From: Branchiostoma floridae
Lineage: Eukaryota > Chordata > Leptocardii > Amphioxiformes > Branchiostomatidae
Length of the DNA: 64,000 nucleotides
Assembly: GCF_000003815.2 (NCBI RefSeq)
Contig: NC_049988.1
Span: forward strand, 16,922,088-16,986,087
Direction of reading: 5' to 3'
A program made the position numbers and the translations under genes. The notes under the pieces were generated by a model, which saw only the letters and a list, made by a program, of their open reading frames with translations, made no database searches and was not told the DNA's origin. Shown one piece after another: positions 1 through 12,000 of the stretch (its first letter is position 1; each line of letters opens with the position of its first letter).

Positions 1-24
1 CACTCCCGACATGCCTCAGTATCA

Positions 25-46
25 TGACGTAATCCAAGATGGCGGC
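25..46 (+). promoter_or_regulatory. CRE-like and YY1-like sites at the NDUFV3 start
   Basis: TGACGTAA (25-32) resembles a CREB/ATF site. AAGATGGCGGC (36-46) matches the YY1 consensus and contains the start codon at 39-41. YY1 motifs overlapping the first codons, and CRE sites close by, are known from many nuclear genes for respiratory-chain subunits. This fits the identification of the gene as NDUFV3. Function is inferred; the window begins too close to see more of the promoter. Confidence 0.5.
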
Positions 47-3000
47 GCCCATGCGGATTGGTGCCCTTCTAGGAAAGGTGCTTATATTTTCATCAATTTA
101 CACAGGAAACAGTAGTTTATAAAGTAATACATCTATTCCGATGAAAGCATAAGGGTTTGGTGGGTGTACCGGAAATGTTTCAGGTGCGGGGCCAGGGTGG
201 GGAGTAAAGATCTGACCTGGTTTCAAAATCAGTAAAAAGCGACAACAAATTTAACGATACAAAGTGTGGGGTAAAAAACATTACAACAGCACGTCTCTAC
301 AATATTGGACAAGAAGTATCATATTATTTGTAATTCAATGGACCAAGCCCATAGATATTCACAGTGCAAATTGATTAAAATTAGCTATACAGTATTGCCC
401 AAATTACACTGTACCAGATTCACGTGTAACGTTACCAATTGGTTTAGTAGGTCTAGGGGGAGGGGTTGCATCCTTGTCCTAGGGGCCTTCACATATACAA
501 ACAATTCATGTTGCTGCACATGTGTACTCAGAACTGTGAATGTTCATAAGAATCGTATACTAGTACACTGGTAATTTTCATCGATGAAGGTTAGACATCC
601 AGGTAATAAGATATGCCAAAAAACAGTTACTCAAGCAACTGGATATGATTAATATTTTGGAAACGGTCAGACTTTTAAACTAGAATCCACCAGTTTTCGT
701 CAGTAAAACTGATAATTTTCATTCTTCCTTCACTGTTGTTGTTCCTGTACAGTATGTGCTGAGACCAGGGATGACCAGACCATGTGCAGCCCTCACCACA
801 GATGCAGGGGGGAGTAAGGCCACCACTGCCCCACCCCAGGGGGCCAAGGCACCCCCACCCCCTCCCCCAAAGGCAGCAGGTAACCTTTCCATGATGGCTA
901 CAATTTTGTCAAAACTGTGACCACTACATACTACAGCCCAAAGCTAACATGGCTGGACTTCTTGGCTGCAACATGCTGACTTTGATATGCTTATACATAG
1001 ATTTGTTACTATGCTGAAACTTTGTGCAAGGAAAAAGGGTATTCTGTATATTACTAGCTGCATTTAAGCTTGCAGTCTAATTAAAGCATTGTGAGGTGAT
1101 TTCAACCAAGACAGCCAAGTGCTGATGTACATTTAGTATAGTTTTTGGAGTTTTTTGTGTCTTAACAATGATAACATGTATTTAACCACTAGTGTGAGGT
1201 ATGTATCGGATATATTTCTGAAGGAAGGACAGGGTGTATTGTTACACATAGAACAAGAATCGTACATGTATCATAACCATTGCAGTTGCAAGTGCATACA
1301 TTTTGTAGTACTTGTACTTACATCTAATGACTCAAGGACTTTATCAGTAATCTGCAGTTTTCTATTACATTTGGGCATAACACCTTTATAACATTGAATC
1401 ATCCTGTCATCATCATGGATTGTAATACCTTGTTCTTTGGTGGAAAAATGGCTCTGTACATCAATTATTATCACTTTTTCCCTGTATAATGCCACCATTC
1501 TTGATCATACATGTAACACCACTGCATCCCTCACTTCAGCTAACCCTACCCATTTTCACTATCCCCACAACCCCAATGCCTTACCAAACTGTTGCAACAA
1601 CCACACCCATTCCCTCGAACTATAACCAGTCCCGAACACTGATTATTTTTACAGGTTTTTAAATCAGCTGCTGATTTTCCACAATTTTGTTGCCTCATTG
1701 AAAACTTCAGTCTTCTTTAGACTATTTTAGTGGTTCCAGGGCCGTTATATCTTACTGTCCTCTTTTAGGCTGACCAATTGGAGAATAAATGACCAAAAAT
1801 TCATCAAGAAAACATTTTTGTGATTTTTGCCCTTGTCTTTTTCTTTTTAGATCCAGTGCCTAATAAGGCAAATGATGGCAAGAGAGAAAGCAGACTGAAG
1901 TCTAAAAATGAGGCAACAACAACAGCAGGGACACCTACTAGTAATCATGTAGCCAGCCAGTGGACTGTGTCAGTCCTAAAACAACTTCTCAAACAAAAAG
2001 GCATCAAGTATAAAGCATCTGCAAGAAAAGCAGACCTTTTAACACTTCTCAGAGACTCAGAAGCCAAAGACGGTAGCCTACTGTCAGGGTTAGATACAGC
2101 AAGTGATAGAAACATGTCTTCTCAAACGTCTTCACCTCAAGATTCCGTAAATTCGAGGCTCAATGAAAACATGAGCCATAACCACCAAACAGTCTCAGAG
2201 CTAAGGCAACTTCTCAAGGACAGGGGAATCAAATTCAAGACGTCTGACAGGAAAGCAAAGCTGGTAGAACTGTTAGTGAAGGCACAGAGTGTAGACACAC
2301 AGATCCAAGACTCTGTAGTTCAGGCAGCAACAAAGGCAGGAGAGCCACAGCGAGATACATTCCAAAAGAATGCAGCGGAAGATGGTGATACTACAGGTGA
2401 TTGTCTTAAGAAAGAATCATTCTCTTCTACATCTACATCTGTAACAAAATTTAACATTTGTATTGTTCCTCTTCTTCCAGGCTTCTATTTTGACTTACAT
2501 GTAGCTAAAACTTATTTTGAGTCTTTCCAGCTCAAGATGAAACAAATGCAGCAAGACTCTCTGTAAAAGAAGATGAGAAAGCTAGAAAGGACATCTAACT
2601 GCTGTATATGGTTAGGAGATTTTAAGAAGGGATGGGTTAAGATATGTGCTGTCTTGTTGGTGCAATATAGAAGCTGAGGGAGGGAGTGTGCTTGAAGCCG
2701 CAGAATCGCTTGCAGCCAAGCCACACCAGGGTGTCGCTCAGGAACCCACCACCATTTCAGCAGCTGTGGCAGAGATGGCCGCAGCAGAGAAAGCTAAGTC
2801 CCAGTCTCACGCTAAGGAAGGGCCAGCTTCTGCAGAGACAACCTCCTCAAGCTCTTCATCAAGCTCAAGCTCTGGATCAAGTTCAAGCTCTGAGTCAAGT
2901 TCAAGCTCTGAGTCAAGTTCAAGCTCTGAGTCAAGTTCAAGCTCTGGGTCAGATTCTGAAGGGGAGACAGTCAGTGGACAAGCAGGGCTGATAACTAAAG

Positions 3001-6000
3001 AAGCAGATGCTACAGAGGTGATAACTAAAGAGCCAGATGCTACAGAGGTGATAACTAAAGAACCAGATGCTACAGAGGTGATGATTAAAGATCCAGTGGC
3101 TGCAGAGGTGATAACTAAAGAACCAGAGGTTGCAGAGGTGATAACTGAAGAACCAGAGGCTGCAGAGGTGATAACTGGAGAAACAGAGGCTGCAGAGGTG
3201 ATAACTGGAGAAACAGAGGCTGCAGAGGTGATAACTAAAGAACCAGATGCTACAGAGGTGATAACTAAAAAACCAGATGCTACAGAGGTGATAACTAAAG
3301 AACCAGAGGCTGCAGAGGTGATAACTAAGGAAACAGAGGTTGCAGAGGTGATAACTAAAGAACCAGAAGCTGCAGAGGTGATAACAGAAGCACCAAAGGC
3401 TGCAGAAGTGATAACTAAAGAATCTGACGCTGTAGAGGTGATAACTAGAGAGCCAGAGGCTGCACAAGGGAAGATTGAGGCACTGAAGGGGGAAGAAGTG
3501 ATAAAGGAAGCACCCGAAGAAGTTACACCACAACCGTCTGCATTTCCAGAAGAAGGAAGTACTACTGATGTCAAAGCAACTCAGGAGGAGCAAGTTGACA
3601 TACCCAAACCACCAGAGCCGGAACAGGTGGCCCAGGAAAATGAAGAGAAGACCAGTGAGGACCAGGTCCTACCTGAAGAGCACCTGACAGCTGATGATGC
3701 AGGCACACCTGGTCTGGAAGGGGAGGCTGAGGAGACAGGTGAGGGAGGCAGGTGTTGTCTTAGAACACATAGGCCCTGTTTGCCTCCCTGTCTCGCCTCA
3801 CCCACCCACTACTCATCTACTTTGTAGTTTAATTGTCTCCTCACATAGTCTTCATTCTTACAGTCACTAATAGTTATACTTAAAGAATAAAACTGTTTCC
3901 TCCATAATGTGTAGTCTGGTATAGACAACTAAAAAGTCCCCCTTTCATCAGTGTACACTTGTATTATCTCCAAGTAGAAATTGGTCAAATAGACAGATAA
4001 CACACCAAAAGAGTTAGCTGGCCGAGGTGTACACTTTGCAACCTAACTCTGCAGGCATGCTGTCAGTCTATTTGGCCAATTTCTACTTTTATCAGCAACC
4101 CATGCAACCTGGTAGAGGCCAAACTATACATGTATTTGCATGAAAGCTCGTCTGTGTTGGTGTAATCCATATTGAAGTTTTTAATGTCTTTCAACACAAC
4201 AAATTGCTCACTTCCAATTTTCATCCGCACAGCCATCAACCTTTGTCAGGAGCAGGTATATAAGGGGACCATGATATGAGGAATAGCACGACGTGAGGTT
4301 TCTCTTCACACGAGGGTCAACACGAAACGTGCCATTGCTCGCGTTCCGCTATCTTTGCACGCTCGCCCCAGGTAAAGGCCCATTACGTGCGCTTCTTCAA
4401 TTTTAGCAGTGTTCGCACGTAGCAGTGGCCGGGCATTCACGGCTATATTTTCTCGCCCCGGATGAAGACAATCCAGCCCCATTACGTGCGTTTCTTCAAT
4501 TTTAGTCGTGTTTGCACGGAGTTCTGGCCGGGGTAACACGGCTAATATGGCTTTATTTCCGCCCCGGCAGACTCGGCACTCAATGCGGACCCATTACGTG
4601 CGGTTTCTTTTTTTTTTCAATTTTAGCGGTGTCTGCACGTAGCCATGCCAGGCAACACGGCTACTAGTATATTTTCCCCGACTCGGCACTCAATCCAGAC
4701 CCCTTACGTGCGCTTCTTCAATTTTAGCGGTGTCTGCACAGAGCCAGGCCCGGCAACACGGTTATTTTCTCGCCGCCCCGCCTACCCTGGGAAAACGCAG
4801 ACTCCTACGAGGCACGCAAAGTTTACCGATCCCTACAACACGCACGCACGGGACACCCGCCGCCTAACACCCGCCGGCCCTCGTACCAGCTGGCCCCTAC
4901 TAACGAGAAGCGAGCGATGTTGGGGACCGTAGCGTAAGTAGGGCCAGCTGGTAGTGGGGCGGGTGCATAGAGGCGGGAGGGCGCGCGTTAGGCAGGGGAT
5001 ACTAACTCTTATTTGCGACTCTTATTTGCGAAGCTTCTCGAGCAGGTTTCCCAGGGTAGCCCCGTCAGACTCGGCTCTCAAACCAGACCCCTTACGTGCG
5101 CTTCTTCAATTTTAGCGGTGTTTGCACGGAGCCAGGCCCGGCAACACGGTTATTTTCTCGCCCGCCCCGCCAGACTCGGCTCTCAAACAGACCCATTACG
5201 TGCGCTTCTTCAATTTTAGCGGTGTTTGCACGGAGGCAGGCCCGGCAACACGGCTATTTTCCCGCCCGCCCCGCCAGACTCGGCTCTCAAACCAGACCCA
5301 TTACGTGCGCTTCTTCAAATTTTAGCGGTGTTTGCACGGAGGCAGGCCCGGCAACACGGCTTTATTTTCCCGCCCCGACAGACTCGGCTCTCAAACCAGA
5401 CCCATTACGTGCGCTTCTTCAATTTTAGCGGTGAAGACGCGGCATTTCAGCGGTGTTAGCCTTTTCTCGCCCGCCCCGCCAGACTCGGCTCTCAAACCAG
5501 ACCCATTACGTGCGCTTCTTCAATTTTAGCGGTGTTTGCACGGAGCCAGGCCCGGCAACACGGCTTTATTTTCCCTCTCTGAGAGCGTGAAGACTCGGCA
5601 CTCAATCTCGGGGGAAGTGAAAGTTGACTTGAAACTGACTATACCCAAGCTCCTGTATGGCTCGTATTTGACCAAGGAGGTTAAAATGCTTGATTTAACC
5701 AAGCATAGTGGACCAATATCCAAGCCATGGCGGAGAAGGCACGCCGGTAAATGTTATCATTGCGACGTGAAATCATAAACAAAGATCGACACCATTTTGT
5801 TTCCTTGTAGAATTATCGCACTTAACACATTTTCTTTCCGTTTATTATTATTTCACGTTTATATTCAGTATCTTGCCGGTACTCGATTCTGTTAGTGTAT
5901 CGACATTGTAGTCAAAGATTTTGTAGCATGTAATCTTGTTTAAAACTGCTTGTAAGGACTCTCCGTAGTGCCCAGGGTGTTTCATTTCTGATAAAATATC

Positions 6001-9000
6001 TCATAATTTACTTCATACAGTTAAATCTCGGTAGATAAACTGTTGTTTGTGGAACTTGATACGAAAAGTAACGCTTTTGTAGCTATATATCCAGATATTT
6101 TCAAAGTACATATTATTTTCCCACAACACGCAAAATTGATTGATGATCTCTCTTTGTCACGAGCCCAAGGCATGATCAAAGGCTGCCGCGGGCTGCGCGG
6201 GAAAACTTGAATGCAGCGAACAATTCTCACGCTTACGGTGCACGAAATCAAAATATGTGAGGCTTATATCTGATCTCACTCAACAATCGGAGACGAATTC
6301 AGCGCTCAACGCACATGTTACAAGCTAATTCTTTCTGGATACAGCGTTTTTGGTCCGGCGATTGAAATGGGCTACGAATTCGAAGGTTTGTTGTGTGGTT
6401 CACTTCTGTAAACAAAGGTGACGCCATGTAAATAATGAATTTTATTACAAATGGCTTTGATATGTGCGATTGTTACAACTCCTAGGTAATTACAGCTTAG
6501 TACATGTACTGCGTATATTATGGTTCATCAACACATTTCGATCTCAAATAAAATCTTCATTCACAGATCTTCATTAAAAAACGCCGCCATTTCTGCTGAC
6601 TGCAAGTGTACTGTGCTGTCGCAGTTTTCCCCGAGTTTACCTGAATTGTTCTGCCAGACTTGTGCGTACCGTACCGTATTACAGTACTAGCATTTACTAT
6701 ACAGTGTTTTCGATATCATAAATCCTTTTAATTGAGGCGCACATGTGTGTTAAAATGTAGACCCTAAGTATGAAATTGTAAACATGATTACGATCGTAAA
6801 GCTGTTATTAAAGTCCAAGAATAAAAATGAAGTACATGTTTGTATTATTGGGCAAGCGACATTTATCGTGTGGTACGGAGATGTCTTGTTTACAATCGGT
6901 AATCCTGGAGTATTTTTGACGCTTCTTCTCGGTTAACCTGGAATCCAGTCTACTACTGGCTCGGCCTACCGTAGTTAGTTTAGGCTCTCTACGGGGCCAG
7001 TGTAGCTTTCAGCCGCCGGGGTAATCATTCACACCCGGTAGGATTTTCACGCGGTTAGACTTGGCCCAGTGGGAGTTGATTGCCGGCCAGCAGTTTTTTA
7101 TTAATTTTAATTAAGCTATTAATTAACTCCCATTGGGCAAAATCCTACCGGGGAAAATGCTACCGGGTGTGAATGATTACACTGGCGGCTTAGAGCTGCA
7201 CTGACCCTGTAGAGAGTCTACACTAACTACGGTAGGCCGAGCCACAACTTGACTGGATTCCAGGTTACTTCTCGGTGTACGTCGCCGGCAAATGGCGTGC
7301 TTGGTGTGCTCACGAGATATCATGATTTTCTTCGTCAATGTTCAGTGACAAGCTTCGTATTTGCTTACAAGGAGGAAAGACGACTCAAAGTCGGAAAGAG
7401 TAATGAAACACAATTTCTGATAAAGCATCTCATAATTGACTTTATCCCGTTAAACTCAGTAGATAAACTGTTGTTTGCGAAACTTGACAAGGAAAGTCAC
7501 GTTTTGTGGCTATATATGTCAGTGTTAGTTTATCCAGATATTTTCAAACTACAAATAATTTTTCCACAACATGCGAGAATGGTACCTCCCAGACACCATG
7601 GCGCCACCGCTTTGTCGCGAGCCCGAGGCGGCATGACCAAAGGCGGCCGCGGGCTGTGCTGGAAACTTGAATGTAGCAGACTTCTCACGGTTACGGTGCA
7701 CGAAATAACACTAACAGAATATGTGGGGCTTGTATCTAATCTCATTCAGCAATCGCAGACGAATTCAGCGATAAACACATGTTACAAGGTAATTCTTACT
7801 GGATATAACGTTTTTGGTTCGGCGATTGAAATGGACTACGAAGTTTTATTAAAACAATGGTTAAAAGAAGGAAAAGTCTGGGAAGTGTGGTTTGATCAAA
7901 CGGCTGGATTCCTCTGACAAATTAAATCTACGCTCAGCTATATATAACGTTATTTCATTTCAACCTACATGTAAAACCCTACCGTTTTTTAAGATGTTGT
8001 CAACTACCTTTGAGATGGATAATGAGTTTCTGTTTGTTTTCTCTCCAATACGCAGGTACAATATATCGAAGCTCAGTGGTTTGAAGTGTCGGAGCAGGAG
8101 GTTAATTACAAGTATAGCCTCCTTGGTCGAAGGAAGAACAGTCTGCCAGCAGTTGTGTTGTTCTGAAGTGTGTGCATGTATCTCTGTGTGCAAGGAGCTT
8201 TTGATAAAAGCTCCTTGGTGTGTGTCGTTCAGTTCTATATATATGTGTGTGTGTGTGTGTGTGTCGTTCAGTTCTGTTGACGATATTTTGTTAATCCTAA
8301 CACTACGTTCGTTTATCCTAACCTTCTGGTTTCAACTAAGTAAGACGCATTTTGTATATAGAGTAGTTTATACAATAGATTATATACAGTAACAATATTG
8401 AATAGACTTTTATAGTATATAGATTGTAATGTCGCTCCTTCACAAGAACAAGAATGCCTGAAGCTTGTGTATAATAATTGCCAAATACTTCCAAATAAAT
8501 TCAAATACTGCTATTCGAAATAAGTTTTTTTACTAGAAATGTCAAATCCCAATACCACTGTCCCTGTAGAATTAGCCCCTTATGCAACAAAACAACATCT
8601 GGTGTTCGGATTGACGAACTAATGTCTAATCAGCAAATCAATCTCGCTAACTGGTGACAACGTGGATGGTGTTTTTTATGGCAAACTCGGGGGGGGGGAG
8701 GGGGGGTAAATGTTGGTTTCTTGTATTTTGCCACGAAACAGACAAAAGCCAAAGATTGTAATACACATCTGTGTCTAGAATGTCACGTCCAGGACTCTGG
8801 TCCACACTCTATTGTTCACAACTCGCTGTGACTTGAATGTCCAAAATGTCCTGCAACACATCAGCGCTAACGTTTATTAAAGCCGACAGTACAGTCTGAC
8901 CGTCGAGTCGTGAAATACACTACACTATAGACGTCTTCATTCATTCATCATTATCACCTATCAACTTACCTTTTGTTATATGTAAGTAGGTCGGTGTGAA

Positions 9001-12000
9001 CTGTCGGAACAAGTCGGAGCAAGGAGGTTTAAAAAACAACCTCCTTGGTCGGAGGAAGAGTTTCTCACGCCCTTTTACTTGTATGTTGATCTCTTTCAAC
9101 TTCTTGTTCTGACGAAAAATTTCTGTTCTGGTTTGCATGAAGATTGAAACTTACCTTCTATTAACTGTGTTCAGAACACCAGTTTTACCAAGGAGCTTGG
9201 TTTTACTAACACAAGTTGCGTCTTGACTTACCCTACAATAAATGACATTTGAGGAACAAGAAGAAAAACGAAAAGTCTTTTCTTGCAAATTAATGGTTGA
9301 TTCTTTTCGTTTTCCACCTTCGAATAAGGAGATTCAAACTGTTTTTCTTTAAAATTTGGACCTTGTTACCCCTTCATTTAATTTGGTGGTAGGAACTTTA
9401 TAATAATTCCTTTCACATTGTTTTCCTTACTAACGATTACATTGGATCCATTCCAAAATATACGAAGTACGGAATAAACAAGATACGGTAAATTACTAGT
9501 ATAAAGATAAGCGCCCAAAGAAAAAAACAACCATCCATGAAAGCTGCTTGTCAGTATAACAATAGAACAGCTTTACTTGGAAACAACAGCTTGAAACAAA
9601 AACAATGGGAAAATTACCTTGTGTAGATTTGTGTTGAGTTTGTGTTCAAGAAAAGCTCTTTGGTTCAAAATGACATTTTTTTTAAGAATTTGTTTTCATT
9701 TCTTGTTTATTAAAAGTTATTTGTGTTGGCGCTGGCTCTTTGCGTAAATTAACATTACTTCTAGTACGTATTACATGTACATGTATTTCTGACACGTCTA
9801 AAAACTGTTCTAGGCTGTTTTTTTATTAACAACACATGTGCATATACTAGTACATGTACAGTACGTCACGACATACTAGTGTCGTTACTTTTGAAGCATC
9901 AAAGGTAAGTGTATACCATGGTCATAATTCGTCAGTAACTACTTCCAGCCGGGCCGCTATTTCAAACGTCGGAAACACGGTACGTTGATAATTTAATATA
10001 TAGAAATTTACAAGTAAACTGATACATTTGAAATGAGACATATTGGAAAGCAAATGGATCATGAATGTAAAGTCATTTCCAAATTCTCTGATCGTGTCTC
10101 CACCGACAGGAGCAAGTTGGAAATAGAACACATCGTACTTCATTCAAATCAGCCAGATAGACATTGATTTGCATGCCATGGAGAACGTTGCCGATTCAAA
10201 TACTTAATACATTATACAATGGTGTTCATCACTCGTCGGCAACACGGTACGTTGATGATTTAATAGAAATTCATAAGTAAATTGATACAAATTTGAAAAT
10301 TGAGACATGTTTGAAAACAAATGGATCATGAATGTTTTAAGTCCTTTCCGAATTCTCCGATCGTGTCTCCCCCGACATGAACATGTTGGAGATAGAACGC
10401 ATCGTATGGAGTTCATTCAAAAGACATGCGTATATTCAAGACATTATAGAATGATTTCCATCACTCTGTATTATAAGCTGCTAACAACACCAATAATCAA
10501 CCAAGGATAAAGAAAATGTTTCGTGCAGGATGTGTCACTCAAATTGATCGACGCGGTGAAATTGTCTCCACCCATCCAAACTACACATTCGGTAGGTTCT
10601 CTTTTTGCCATAACACGACCGGCATCTGAACAATTAAGTCGAGTATTCGTACATAAGATGTATATAAGATTATAGATAGATATAAAATGAAACATCTCTA
10701 CCAAATAGACGGGGAGGTAATAATTGTATCAAACCAACCGTAAATAAATTCTGAAATGGAGTATTTTACAATGTTAAAAAAAGGTGACTCGTCCCAGGGA
10801 GTCTCGCGGATTGAAGTGGTAGTTCGGAAAAATCCCCAAAGAATTCGTAAAGGGCAGGCTATTATGTGAAGTGACACAACGGCCAGATGGAGAGAACTAC
10901 ATGATACGTATCTTTTTGTTACGATCGCTTGGCTAGAGCCTATATTAAGAAGCCATCTGAATTCCATCTGAATTTCCCGACACCTTCCGCTAAGATTTTG
11001 TATAAATAGAATTAAGTAATGCTTATTCCTATATTCGGGAGTTTTCTTGGCTGGATGTGAAATGAAAACTGTAGTTATCGTTGTATTTCCCTTGCCAACA
11101 TTTACCCCCGACGTTGCAGCCAACAGGTTATAATCTGTCGTTTTTCCCAAGAAATGTAACCTTATTAGTGTTATCGACATAAGTTACAACATTGTTACAC
11201 TGTATCTATTGACTTGGTTTCTCAGATTATCTACAGAAAATGTAACACGATCTTACCTTTTTATGTCTCCATTGAGTCCATTCTATATTTTGGAAATAGT
11301 CTCCAATCAGGTCGCATTAACACTCCTATGCCGGTTCCACTCCTCTGCCAGCTTTTGATACTATCTTATGCTACCGTAGGATCTCCTTGGACATAATCTT
11401 GGAAAATCGAACTACCGAAATGCTGCGTACGTTCGATCGATAAGTCAACAATCTTCCAAGTTTCCACCTTAAAAATGAAGTAAACACAAAGTAGCATGGC
11501 GAAGTTAGGGTACAGTGGCGAACTTTGTATCATCCATTATTCATTCAACCATATTTTTTTTATTTGCAAAATATAAATATCACACTAACTTTTGTGTGGA
11601 CTGAAAGCAATGAAATCATTTCTTTCAGCAGGGATTAGGATGAAATCTGTCCATCAATTTTGCCACAATGCCAAGGTGATTAAAAAAGAACCTTAGCGAT
11701 ACTAATAGATTCATTATTACATGTATTATAGTATACCTGACACCCCTCAAAATAAATAGTATCGCCCAGACCGAGATGCTTTGCGCTTGTTGGTTGCCTA
11801 GGTAACACGTGGGTAAGCAGCGCGCATGCGTGCATATTTTGTTTAGCCGCGTCATTCAAACAACAACCATGTTTACAGTCGGGCCGTTCATTTACAACCT
11901 GCGTCACTACTTGTTTCGAGTCAGCCTTTGGGAAGCTGTGGTTTAGTCACACATAGTACAAGGTATGAATTCTGTTTTGTAATATTTATCATTTATTTTC

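Noticed and set aside
2531-2562. Possible small NDUFV3 exon between the two cassette exons
   Set aside because: With its only donor it is 32 nt and breaks frame; the alternative read ends in a stop.
2807-3593. Long open frames on the minus strand opposite the NDUFV3 repeats
   Set aside because: They are mirror images of a 30-bp coding repeat and have only repeat-derived composition; no family resemblance.
4306-5529. Several open frames of 65-110 codons in the GC-rich array
   Set aside because: The unit length is near a multiple of three, so all frames stay open; no start context, splice logic or similarity.
4376-5575. Resemblance to a CRISPR array (regular repeats)
   Set aside because: Units are about 105 bp with no short repeat/unique-spacer pattern, and the DNA is clearly eukaryotic.
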